Positions 35,423-46,612 of a stretch of 64,000 nucleotides of DNA are shown here, piece by piece. The DNA comes from Strigamia acuminata (taxonomy: Eukaryota > Arthropoda > Chilopoda > Geophilomorpha > Linotaeniidae): the NCBI GenBank assembly GCA_949358305.1, contig OX442314.1, forward strand, positions 9,727,060 to 9,791,059, given 5' to 3'. The notes beneath the pieces are model-generated. The model ran no database searches and had not been told where the DNA came from. It saw only the letters and a list, made by a program, of their open reading frames with translations. A program made the translations under genes and the position numbers. Every line of letters begins with the position of its first letter. Within the stretch, counting starts at the first letter, position 1.

Positions 35423-36311
35423 GGTGCATTCCAAAACTCCCGTTTCAGCCGTTTCAGCCGTGTCGTGTTAGCGGTTATGACGTCACATCCGGAAAAATTC
35501 CGTGTCTGTGGCGCTAACACGGCTGAAACGAGAACGTGAATTAAAACACGTGTTAGGAGACACGATTTGGGTGTTAGGGCTGCCATCGTTTGATTTTCAT
35601 CCTTGTTTGTACTGCTACAGATAAGAAAAATTTTTATAAACATGTTTTTGGAAATATATATTTATTTATTTGTTACAAAATATTCGAAGTTTTAAAAAAC
35701 TTAATTTATTTTTGTCAACACGTGTTATTGTTAAAAAAAATTGATGGCGCTTGGATTTTGGCGCGATTGTTGAAAACCTAGCTATTTTCCGTCCACATGT
35801 AAAAAATATAAAAATAATCAAAAAATGAATTCAACGTGACATTGGCATACGTTTGAAAAACGTGACATTCGCAATCGTTGGTCAAACATGACATCGGCGA
35901 ATGTGGTAAACAAATTCGGCATGTGCTTTTTTTCATTAAATTATATTTGTATTGTCACCCATTCATAAGTGTCTAAAATTTCCTCATCTTCGGCGTCATT
36001 TTCTGAAGCTTCTAACATAATAAGTGTAGTTTTAGCTAAGCAATCAACTACTTTAATCTTTCGAATAGTAGAAATTTGGTTGGTGACAGCCATGGTTGAA
36101 CACTTGTCTGGCAAAAGTGTGACCGGTCCACTGACCGGTCACACTTTTGACAGACTAGTGTCCAACCGGTCAGCATTTCAAAAAACAAAATTTCTAAAAC
36201 GAGGACATAAAAAAATTTCGTTTTGACGTTCCTAAACAGGCCTGAAACGACCATAAAACGACACGGAACAAAAACGCCTAAAACGCCTAACACTGAGTTT
36301 TGGAATGCACC
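35423..36311. mobile_element. 889-bp terminal-inverted-repeat element in a gene B intron
   Basis: Ends GGTGCATTCCAAAACTC and its exact complement. Gene C has only about 100 bp in the equivalent place. The interior contains GTTTCAGCCGTTTCAGCCG repeats and a GTGACCGGTCCACTGACCGG palindrome at about 36119. No transposase and no clear target duplication were found. Confidence 0.7.
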
Positions 36312-36608
36312 TAGTATTAACAATGCTTACCCTTTCCTGGTAAACACTTTTCTCCTGTCCATAATTTGTCTAATTGGGATTCGTCACGGGGCACTAAAAC
36401 CTTTTGGGTTCCGTTTAAATAATAAAAATTCGGGACATATTTCATGTTTTTGTCACAAACTGTGTCTGAAGAAATAATTAAATAATTGAAAAATTTTTTC
36501 ACATGAAATATTATCATTTGAAATTACCTGGATCAGTGGAATATACTTTCAAGGTGTATAATGTTTCACTCTTATTGTACTCAGGATGTTCTACTTGAAA
36601 CATGGGTT

Positions 36609-37853
36609 GGGGATTCATAACTGGCGCGAAATGAATTGGCGCGGAATTATTTTTTTTTTTTAGAACCCTATTTCAGTAAATTAAACTGGCGCGAAATGAA
36701 TTGGCGCGGAATTTTGAAGTCAATTGTTGAATTAGCGCGGAATGCCAACATTGTTAACTGAATAAGCGCGGAATTTGAAAAAATTTGTAACTGAATAAGC
36801 GCGGAATTTGGAAAAATTTGACACCGAATAAGCGCGGAATTTGGAAAAATTTGACACTGAATAAGCGCGGATTTTTGACAAAAGTTGGAATTGAATAAGC
36901 GCGGAATATGAAAAACAATACAATAACAGCTCAGCACAAATATGCAACATTTTGTCACCAACACACACGTCATTAATTTAATAAACTTAACAATAAATTA
37001 TGACTTTCTTTCTTTTCTTAAGGCACATTATCACAGAAATAAATTTTATTCCAAGTTTTGTGTTTTGTTATGTGCAATTTTGCTCCAAAAAATTGAGCAG
37101 CAACTGTCAATTTACACAAGCCAAGGGGTCAGCTGAACTACAATTCTTGTTTTATTTCGTTTTAAGAGTTTTATTATAAAATCATCAGTTTATTAACGAT
37201 AAGCAAAAACAATTGCCTAGGTTTTCCCATCTAATGCAGCTTCAGCTGCTTCAAACCAATTAGTCTCTGCATACTTTTTCTTAAATAAAGCAATTGTTTT
37301 CACACTTGGATTACACCAACCATTGTCGCAACGTTAACTATCAATGCTGTCAATTCGCGCTCGTCTGCGGCGTCGAAAATCGACTTTTGCGTCGAATAAT
37401 TCTAACCGTTGCTGCTCAGGTCGCTCGCCGATACTTCACTGCAATACAGAGTACGCGAATCTACTTCGCGATGCCGCAAATCCATCCTCGGTTGCCGCGT
37501 CTCGTATCCAATTATATCCTGAGCAGCAACAGTTAGAAATACTCGACGCAAAAGTGGACTTTCGACGCCGCAGACGAGCGCGAATTTACGGCACGGAAAC
37601 AAAATTGCCTGAGCGCGGAATGAAAGAAATACACCATTCCGCGCTCAGGCAATTTGTAAAGTTGCCTAAGCGCGGAATGAAATTAATACACCATTCCGCG
37701 CTCAGGCAATTTTAGAAATTGCCTGAGCGCGGAAATCAAGCATGTCCAACTGAATTGGCGCGAATTGAATAAGCGCGAAATGAATAAGCGCGGATGAATA
37801 AGCGCGGAATTTTATTCCGCGCTTATTCATTTCGCGCCAGTTATTGTAACCCC
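36609..37853. mobile_element. 1245-bp non-autonomous DNA element inside gene B exon 4
   Basis: Terminal repeats GGGGATTCATAACTGGCGCG and the complement of GGGGTTACAATAACTGGCGC. Flanks ATGGGTT (36602-36608 and 37854-37860) give a 7-8-bp duplication. The interior has a 33-bp tandem repeat with CTGAATAAGCGCGGAATTTG (36740-36910), CCTGAGCGCGGAATGAAA palindromes (37600-37735) and a nested foldback at 37354-37586. No transposase is encoded. Confidence 0.85.
37354..37586. repeat. Nested foldback (long hairpin) within the exon-4 insertion
   Basis: Arms of about 70 bp: AATTCGCGCTCGTCTGCGGC continuing to GTTGCTGCTCAGG, and the imperfect complement ending CGCAGACGAGCGCGAATT. The loop is about 95 bp. 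It is probably a separate foldback element that landed in the larger one. Confidence 0.75.
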
Positions 37854-38372
37854 ATGGGTTGTTGTTTGTACCAGGCTATGAGCTCATCAGAATCCATTTG
37901 GCTTTGTGGAAACTAGAATAAAATATAAATAAATTATATAAGCTTATCAGAAAATCTAACCAAAGCTTAACATTTAAGGCTCATACATTTCCTTCGAGCG
38001 GGGTACAATCGCGGTCACAACTTTTGCCACAAGGGTAAATGGATGTTTATTATGTAAGGTAGGAGACTGATAGCTATTTATTTGTTGTTATAAATGAACT
38101 TATTCTGATCAGTTGCAGCCGGTTATCTATGATCTCTAAAAAACAGTAGATGTGACCAATTAGAACTGGCCACTCTCAACTTCAGCAGCAAGCTGGGCAT
38201 GACTAGGCAGCGACAATTTTTATGACCGTGACAGTATGTCTAAAATTGTATTTAATCATTCTTTTGCATTAGACGAGTTTTACGCAAATCCCTTGAGATA
38301 ACTAGCCCCCAAAATTATTTATTTACACACTATTTATTTTTCCACTATTCTCCATTTTTTTTCTACCAAACA

Positions 38373-38874
38373 TCAAATATCCCCGGTTTTATGTTTGCAA
38401 CTCCGGCGTGGCCTTAGCTGGCCTACCCCGTTTGCGTTTATGCCCCAATCGTATTGGTCTTGCTTGGACAATAACTCTCTGCACAGGGAATAAGAGGTCA
38501 CGAATTTGCGGGCTAGAAGTCTCGCGTCCAGAAATCCTTCGGCAACGAACATGATTTCACAAATCAGTTTGAAATCGGGCACCACTATGGCGCAGGGTCT
38601 GAAATGAATCGAGTTGAATTGGATTTTGGGTATTTTTGGGATTTGTGGATTTTAATAACCAGAAGAGAGCCTTGAATTTTTCGGGAAGTTTGGCTCGGTC
38701 GGCATAGCCGGAGTTCATGGTGATGAAAGCACCGACTGTTGATAGTAGCGTTATCATTTCACCAAGGAAGTTGAAGGAATCCTTTTTGTCGCGGATTGCA
38801 TCTTGGACGCATTTTACTTGCACCGCTACTACGGAGAGCACTTCGACTGAGATTCGGTTGAACTCGTCGAAACA
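38373..38874 (-). pseudogene. Axonemal dynein heavy chain fragment (AAA1 region)
   Basis: Exon-like pieces 38874-38660 and 38598-38373 with a 61-bp GT-AG intron. Seen: [56 protein letters not shown], then [20 protein letters not shown] and [20 protein letters not shown]. This is the segment after the Walker A of AAA1 in outer-arm dynein heavy chains of the DNAH9/11/17 type. The codon spanning the splice should encode the arginine of LFRPC but reads TGA, a probable CGA-to-TGA change. It is a few hundred codons from both ends of a protein over 4000 aa, lying on the same strand inside the large intron of gene B. Confidence 0.82.
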
Positions 38875-40677
38875 TAGCTCAACTGATGTAACGTCGTTTA
38901 AACGTGCTTAAACGGTCGAAAACGACGTAAAAAAGTGCACAAAACTGCTAAAACGTTTTAAAAACGTTACCGGGAAAACTAACTGAAATTGGGGAGTAGA
39001 TTCAATGATTTGGGGGAAAACTCAATGTGTGTGAAACTAATTATTTTAGGTGTTTTTAAAATTATAAATAGGGGGTCAATAAATACAACCCTTATTCGAA
39101 TGTGTCGCGCCACGTTATTCAAACGTGTCGCGCCACACTACTCCGGACTACCATAAATACAGCATGTCGCGTTCAGCAATTACTAACAATGTAATGCCGA
39201 TTGATAGGCGCGAATCTCAATGTCGCGCTTTGCTACGTCGTGCCCTGTACGCATCACCGTTTGGTTGCCAGGAGTCACTTAAATGACCTAGTATGTAAAT
39301 GGATGAGTCTATTGTTAAATATAGGTGGGGGAAAGTGCATTTACATATCCTGTTAAAATAAAATTTTTCATGTTCTAATTGTCTTTATATGAACATTGGC
39401 GAGCAAACCAACTACGTTGGCGCCATCTTGGATTGCCGCTCCAATTTTTAATGTCGGTATAACATGTGCAGAATCTAGCATAACAATCTGATTGTTACAA
39501 ATTTTTCATGTGTTAATTTATTTACACATGAATTTACACTTAAATTTACGCAGAAATTTCTTTTTAAACTTTAAAATTGGGTCGTTTAACTTGACATTTA
39601 CACTAGCAGTTGCACCTGGTCGTTTAGTGCAAATGACTTTTCGAACGCGGCTGTTGTGTGCGTCAGACTAAGTGAACTCAAATTATGTGTTGAACCGATC
39701 TGTGAGTCATTGTAAAAGTGCACACCTGAGCATTAAACCTCATTCCAACAATCTGTATTCACGTGATCAACAGGTTCGACACTAAAAACCCGAACATATG
39801 TTCACTTTTTCTCATCCAAAACTGTGTGTACTTACTCCAGTTTGAAGTCCAACGATTTCGTCATCTTCACCATAAATAAGAACAACTGCCGGATCATTGT
39901 CTAACATGTATCTGTAACCACCGGAACAAGCAGCATTGTCGCCTCCAATTTTCTTCCAGCCAGCTTTCTTTGCATCCGTGCAAGTCCACGGCATTCTTTC
40001 AAATGCTCCTTTGGCATCTTTGTTTGTATTATACGTGACTGAAACATTATTAATTTTAATTTAAAAATGCAGTAAATAAAAGTGGTCTTAAAAACTACCT
40101 CTTAGTTCCTTCCACTCATTGAATACTGCAAAATGAAAAATACAATAAATTAAAATTTTTAGATAGAGATTTTGAATACAAACCTCCCTGGACAGAGAAA
40201 GCAAATACGGTTAGAATCAAACTCAAAACAACAGACTTCATGGTGGAGACCTATTGGAAGGAAAACTTTTGCGGCTCTGCTTGTTTTTATTTTATATACC
40301 GTAACCGATTAAGGAAATTTACTAAATATCTTATTCGAGGAAATTTTGGTTAGATTGTGTAATGGTATGATATTGACAGATATATCGTAACAACAAAGTG
40401 GAGCTATGACGGAGAAAAAGCTGTTCAATACATTTCTTTGTTGAAATATGTTTTTTTAATTTGTTTTTGGTTTTTTTAGTAAAAATAAGTTGATAATTTT
40501 TCCTTTTTCCTGATAGGCCTTGACATATTGATTTTCAAGTATAATGGCATTGTAATTGTAATAAACGCAAAAATTGTGTTTTTAAACACAAAAATTGCGT
40601 TTTGCAACCCAAAAATTGTTGTTTTTTTTACCCGAAAAGTGTGTTTTCCAACACAAAAATTGTATTTTTTGATAATA

Positions 40678-40863
40678 CAATAAAAACTCTATAACGAATC
40701 ACAAGGGACCCGAAAAATCGATTCGTTATAACGAAAATTCGTAATATCGAAATTTATTAACACGGTGTTCTATTATGGTCAGCCAACCAAACCAGCTATT
40801 TTTAGATATTTGTTATATCGATAATTCGGTTACATTGCGATTCGTTATAAAGAGTTTCGACTG
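40678..40863. mobile_element. 186-bp pogo/Tc1-type MITE upstream of gene B
   Basis: Right end GAGTTTCGACTG followed by TA; the left end is degraded (AAAAACTCTATAACGAATC). The interior is made of TTCGTTATAACGA palindromes. A copy of equal length is at the same relative place upstream of gene C, so it predates the B/C duplication. Confidence 0.75.
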
Positions 40864-41079
40864 TATTCGGTTTTTTGGCTGAATGCCGAAAATTCGATGC
40901 AGCCCTATGAAAGACGATCACTTATTGTCAATTTATTGGTGCCTGACAGAATGCAGACACAAAAATGCTATAAATTTGGTTGGCAAGATGTTTTCTGGCA
41001 GTTATGAAGCCACAACTTGTGAAGCCCATTATTTGACACAGCACATTACCAGAAATCAGCACCACATAGTGTAACTGAG

Positions 41080-41343
41080 AGGCATGTTCGAATTTGCGAT
41101 TCATCGCAATGCGATATTTTTTTGGTTGAATATCTTGGTTGAATATCGCAGCTATTTAATTCACTAGCTGTTGTTTGCGATATATCGCACATGCGAATTA
41201 TTGCGAATTATTGCGAATTATTGCGAATTATATCGTGATATATCGCGAATGCAGTACATCGCAAAAAAATCGCAACAATCCAATATCGCAATCGCATTCG
41301 CGACAAAAATTAATCGCACAAGCTTATATAATCGCACAAGCCT
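41080..41343. mobile_element. 264-bp MITE-like insertion with AATTATTGCG microsatellite
   Basis: Present upstream of gene B and absent from the matching place upstream of gene C (about 46805). Ends AGGCATGTTCGAA and the complement of AGGCTTGTGCGAT. The interior is ATCGCAAT-rich with four GCGAATTATT copies at 41193-41228. The flanking duplication is imperfect. Confidence 0.6.
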
Positions 41344-42450
41344 ATAGTTACTCAGTCTACTGACCTTGCAAATTTAAAATAATTGTTTGTCAAAATTTCA
41401 ATTTCAATTTATTTATAAAGGTTTGATTTCATGTAGCTTTTTTCTCTCTCCAATAATTTAAAAAAATATTTTCTCTTTTTTCCTGCATTTAAATAAATTT
41501 TATGGTCGAATAAGGAAAAATTTGTCTAAAATGCATTAAAATGACTTCTCGAGGTGGCATCCCCACCTCTAAAAATTGTTTTGAGCGAGGCCAAATTTAC
41601 AGGACCCAGTGCAAAATGCGAGTACGGGGCTTTTGTGAATGGATTTATAGCTTCTCAGTTCTCACAAGAGAAGGGTTCTATAAGGAATTGAACAATGGAA
41701 TGAAATGTACCCGTACAACGGGTGATGTACGCGAAAATGGCGGAAACGTTGTTTTCCTCCACAAACTCACTGGAGAGGCAGCGGCTGACTCCGGAGAAGC
41801 TCACGATGATCCTCGATGGCAGCGGCGAGTGTGAGCACTGCTCGTTAGCAGAGATCTCTGAATAACAGTGGAAATCCGTGTAGCAACTGTGGCTGATATA
41901 CACGAACGAGCTGGCTTTGCAAACTTAGCAAAGATAGTAGGAAATGTCCCAAATTATCTAAACGTTGACACGGTCAATAATTGCAGTGGCAGAGCAGTGA
42001 CAAAGTGTGTTATTTGGTTGTAGGTGAATTCAAGAGTGTGCCAAAAATCTAAATTTGAACCCAGCGCACTTAGGGATCTAGTGCAATAAAACAGTTAATT
42101 TTCAACCCAGCCCAGCGAAATTAGGATTAAGTGGGCCTTGGGAGTTTTTACCCTCAAGACACGGGGTAAGAGTAATTAAAAATAATAAATTTTTCTAAGT
42201 GGTGACAACAAATATATAAAAATACACTTGAGATTACCACAGAGTAGTGGAAGCAACATAACAATACAGGACAATTGACATCGTTAGTAGTAATGGTAAT
42301 ACACAGCAATTTTTTTCTTACCATTTTCTTATGTTTTTGTAAAATATAAAATTTTCAAAAATGACACAGATTCTTTAATCTTGCACTGGAGTTTATTTCA
42401 TAGTGAAGTTACAAAACTATCACATTATTTGGTAAATTGTTATTACAAAA
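41344..42450. other. Spacer between gene B promoter side and gene C 3' end
   Basis: Largely homologous to the gene C upstream region (46800-47260) and then to the gene B 3' flank. Open frames here are short, not conserved between duplicates and not called. Confidence 0.45.
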
Positions 42451-45400
42451 CTATTTTGCGCAAGTGATATCCCATGGCTGTTGAATCAAGTAACCATGGA
42501 GAGTTGTCAGATTGTAAGGAAGTTTGTACAAACAATCTGGAACGTTTTCAGCAAGATACTGTAAAGAAAAAAATATTTTTATTAAAAAATTAGGCCCACC
42601 TTAAAAGCAGTATGATTTATTAAACTTACATGATATTGAGATTGCGGATGATACTCATCGGTTCCGTAACGAGGCGAAGTAAATTGTCCGAAACCTAGAA
42701 AACTGAAGCCTACCAGCTGTTTATTATGATACAAAATAAAGAATGGTTGGAAATTATCACAGTTCATGTCTTTAGCTATTCCATAGTAATGGTGATCTCC
42801 TAGGAAAAATGAATTAAGATTAACAACAGTAAGTTGTATGACATATAACATATAACAGGAATACAGTCGAAACTCTTTATAACGAATCGCGATATAACGA
42901 ATTATCGCTATTGCGAATTGTTGAAAATGACTTGGTTGGCCAGCCATAGAACACCATGTTAAATATTTTCGTTATAACGAATTTCGATATAAAGAATTAT
43001 TCGTTATAACAAACAAGTTTTCAGGTACACTGTAATATCCATAATTTCTCGTTATAACGAATTTTCAAAACTGATCACATGACTCACAACATCCGATGCC
43101 CATAAGCACAGGGAAATCAAAATTTTCCTGTTTTAAAATGGCTGCCAAACAAATGGCAATTTTTATTGAGAACAAGTTGAACATTTTTAATGCCATTGAC
43201 AATGGCAAGAAGCCACCAATTGTAGCAGATGAGTTTAATTTGCCCCGTTCTACAATTTTTATCAATTTTAAAGAATTGGGATAAAATTGACATGAAACTT
43301 GCACGTCTATGAATAAATAATATTGTTTATGATAAAATTTAATTTTTTTTACCTAATTCGTTTTAACGAACTCTCGTTATAACGAATCGATTTTCCGGTC
43401 CCTTGCGATTCGTTATAAAGAGTTTCGACTGTAGTAGACTGTTGAAGCTACCGAGTACCGATGGCAGTAAAATGAACAGCTCATTTAGAGCTGAAGCAGC
43501 TCGACAGCATGTGAAGATTGTTTTTAGATATTATTTAGCAATAACAATGCTTACCCTTTCCTGGTAAACACTTTTCTAATTTCCATAATTTGTCTAATTG
43601 GGATTCGTCACGGGGCACTAAAACCTTCTGGGTTCCGTTTAAATAATAAAAATTTGGGACATATTTCATGTCTTTGTCACAAACTGTGTCTAAAAATAAA
43701 ATAAAATGATTGAAATATTATTTCGTATAAAATATTTTTATTTGAAATTACCTGGATCAGTGGCATATACTTTCAAGGTGTATAAAGTCTCACTCTTATT
43801 GTACTCAGGATGTATTACTTGAAACATGGGTTGTTGTTTGTACCAGGCTATGAGCTGATCAGAATCCATCTGACTTTGTGGAAACTAGAATAAAATTTCA
43901 GTAAATTACACATCAGAAAATCTAAACAAAACCTGTACTGTCCCTTCCCCTTACTTCTAAAATTCGGTCATATGTGAACGATAATTTCCTCACCCAATCT
44001 GCATTACCCACCATCGATACTTCTGCTGATTTCCTCTTCCTACCTGACCTGACCCTCCTTTCGGAGTGGTACTCTGCCCATGATATGGGTCTCAACCAAG
44101 CAAAGACCATGACCACCGTGTTCCGGAGGCCGACAAGAGCGGTCACCTCGTACCCCACTGAAAGTGTCATAAGAAATGACGTCAGATCACACCTGATTGG
44201 CTGCTATCAAAATCACAGACTTGGTACATGCACCAAGTACTTTTTGGTCTGCGATGTTGATCGCAGCCAATCAGGTGTGACCTGACGTCATTTTTGATGA
44301 CGTCAAAATTGCTTTGTGAGGCAGTGCGAATCGCATCGTGCCTAGTGTTTCCCAGGCATTAAGCAGGACTCTAAGAGAAAGCAACTTACTTTGAATTTGA
44401 ATATTAGCCGCATTCGAAACTTATTAAAACGAGTGTAAACACATTTACACTTGTTTTTGTCCAACATTGACACGAATTAATTCTTGTAAATATCGTGCAA
44501 ATTGGTTAATCGGAAACGACCTGCTCGCCACGTTATAATTTTCTTTATACGAACATTGGCGAGCAAACCAACTTATAATGTGGGTATAACAGAGTTCTGC
44601 ACGACATTTGATTAAGTTCTGAACAGCCATCAACTACTTAAGTGATACCTAGAAACCAACTACCAAGCCATCTATCCACACTTCCTCCCACCCAATCATT
44701 AACCTGGTGATCCATAATATGTGCGATATTCTTATACGCAACAGGGTGCGACATGTACGAATAATTCTTACACGCGACTGCGCATATGAATAGGACTGCC
44801 ATGCGTTACTGTGATATTGCGCGTTATGAAACATTTAACTTAAGATAACTAAGATAAGTTGAATAGTACTAATTTGATTGTGCTCTACAACTTTGTAATT
44901 GGAAATTTTGCTGTATCTTAAACGGTTTAAAAGTTAGAAAGTGAATGACCTTGAAAATGACCCTCAAGGACAAATCTGATGACGTCATTGGATTGCTCTC
45001 ACCCAACTACCTATAGGATCGATTCACCAAAGTCGGCCTAGATGCAATTGCTCAGGAAATATTTGGAGGGAACCAGACTTTTAGAACACCATGTATAACA
45101 ACATGATTGTTACAAATTTTTCATGTGCTAATTTATTTACACTTGAATTTACACTGAAATTTACACAGAAATTTCTTTTTGAAAGTCAAAAATTGGGTCA
45201 TTTAACTTGACATTTACACCACCAGTTGCACTGGTCGTTTAGTGCAAATGACTTTTCGAACGCGGCTGTTGTGTGCGTCAGACTAAGTGAACTCAAATTA
45301 TGTGTTGAATCAATCTGTGAGTCATTGTAAAAGTGCATACCTGAGCATTCCAACAAGCTTTATGCACGTGATCAACAGGTTCGACACTAAAAATCCGAAC

Positions 45401-45846
45401 ATCTGTTCAATTTATCTCATCCAAAACTGTCTGTACTTACTCCAGTTTCGACTCCAACGAGTATGTCATCTTCACCATAAATAAGAACAACTGCTGGATC
45501 ATTGTTCAAACTGTATTTGTAACCAAGGTTACACTTGGCATCGTCGCCCCCAACTCTCTTCCAGCCAGCTTTCTTTGCATCCGTGCAAGTCACCGGCATT
45601 TTCTCAAATGCTCCTTTGGCATCTTTGTTTGTATTATACGTGACTGAAACATTATTAATTTTAAATTAAGAATATAGTAAATAAAAGTGGTCATTAAAAC
45701 TACCTCTTAGTTCCTTCCAATCTTCTTTACCTGCAAAATAAAAAATAGAATAAATTTAAATTTTTACATAGAGATTTTGAATACAAACCTCCCTGGACAG
45801 AGAAAGCAAATATGGTTAGAATCAAACTCAAAACAACAGACTTCAT
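42451..45846 (-). CDS. Gene C: intact secreted protein of the two-lobed family, 7 exons
   Basis: Minus-strand exons: 45846-45789, 45730-45704, 45643-45441, 43884-43752, 43689-43555, 42799-42630, 42558-42451. All junctions are GT-AG in phase, giving 277 aa. Signal peptide MKSVVLSLILTIFAFSVQG. The first lobe has CTDAKKAGWKRVGG and PAVVLIYGEDD; a middle segment has FPQSQMDSDQLIAWYKQQPM and YYLNGTQKVLVPRDESQLD; the second lobe has MNCDNFQPFFILYHNKQLVG; the C-terminus is LIQQPWDITCAK. It is almost certainly secreted, with several cysteines. No known family is recognised. It is the intact sister of gene B and a distant paralogue of gene A. TATATAAA lies at 45896-45903, 50 bp before the ATG. Confidence 0.88.
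42864..43431. mobile_element. 568-bp pogo-type element in a gene C intron
   Basis: Terminal repeats CAGTCGAAACTCTTTATAAC and its complement, flanked by TA on each side. It encodes on the plus strand (43096-43284) a CENP-B/pogo N-terminal helix-turn-helix: KLNIFNAIDNGKKPPIVADE then FNLPRSTI. The DDE catalytic domain is absent. It is the internally deleted parent type of the 186-bp MITEs at 40678 and 46427. Confidence 0.85.
44175..44296. repeat. Imperfect inverted repeat (GACGTCA...CCAATCAGG)
   Basis: AAATGACGTCAGATCACACC and GATTGGCTGC recur as the inverted complement at 44263-44296. It lies in a gene C intron. The upstream GC-richer stretch 43922-44170 is open in one frame on each strand but has no recognisable domain. 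Confidence 0.7.
44706..44834. mobile_element. Short MITE related to the 760-bp array element
   Basis: Begins GGTGATCCATAATATGTGCG then ATATTC and ends with ATTGCGCGTTATGAAACA. The ends match the termini of the element at 10139-10898. About 129 bp long, no coding capacity. Confidence 0.6.
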
Positions 45847-46426
45847 GGTGGAAACCTATTGGAATGAAAACTTTTGCTGCTCTGCTTGTTTTCATTTTAT
45901 ATACCGTAACCGATTAAGGAAATTTACTAAATATCTTATACGAGGAAATTTTGGCTAGATTGTATAATGATATGATACTGACAGGTATATCGCAGCAACA
46001 AAGTGGAGCTATGACGGAGAAAAAGCTGCTCAAAACATTTCTTTGTTAAAATATATTTAAAAATTTTTTTTTTGGTTTTTTAATAAAAATAAGTTGATAA
46101 GTTTTCCTTTTTCCTGATAGGCCTTGATATATTGGCCTTGATATATTGATTTTAAAGTATATTGTCGTATATTGTAAAGTATATTGTAATTGTAATAAAC
46201 AAATCATGCTTTAAAACTGTACCATTCACATGTTTATTCTAACTTACCATTTATGTTTAACACTTTGAGGCATACGCGAAAATGATTTCTATTGTCCCGA
46301 AAATTGCTTTTTTAAACGCAAAAATTGTGTTTTTAAACACAAAAATTGCGTTTTGCAACCCAAAAATTGTTTTTTTTTACCCGAAAAGTGTGTTTTCCAA
46401 CACAAAAATTGTATTTTTTGATAATA

Positions 46427-46612
46427 CAATAAAAACTCTTTATAACGAATCGCAAGGGACCCTGAAAAATCGATTCGTTATAACGAGAATTCGTAATATC
46501 GAAATTTTATAACATGGTGTTCTATGATCAGCCAACCAAACCAGCCATTTTTAGATATTTGTTATATCGATAATTCGGTTGTATTCCGATTCGTTATAAA
46601 GAGTTTCGACTG
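46427..46612. mobile_element. 186-bp pogo/Tc1-type MITE upstream of gene C
   Basis: Counterpart of the one at 40678-40863, same length and same partly degraded left end. Confidence 0.75.

Larger units (their letters stand above)
34852..40241 (-). pseudogene. Gene B: secreted two-lobed family protein, exon 4 split by a transposon
   Basis: Minus-strand exons: 40241-40184, 40125-40099, 40038-39836, 37912-37854 and 36601-36528 (two halves of exon 4), 36465-36331, 35263-35094, 34959-34852. Every exon is open and every splice site and phase matches gene C. The signal peptide is MKSVVLSLILTVFAFSVQG. Motifs: CTDAKKAGWKKIGG, GYRYML, PAVVLIYGEDDEIVGLQTG, then YYLNGTQKVLVPRDESQLD, and CDNFQPLFLLYTNKQLVGF near the end. 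A 1245-bp element (36609-37853) inserted after QQPM introduces stops, so a normal product is unlikely unless the insert is removed. A TATATAAA box lies at 40291-40298. Confidence 0.8.
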
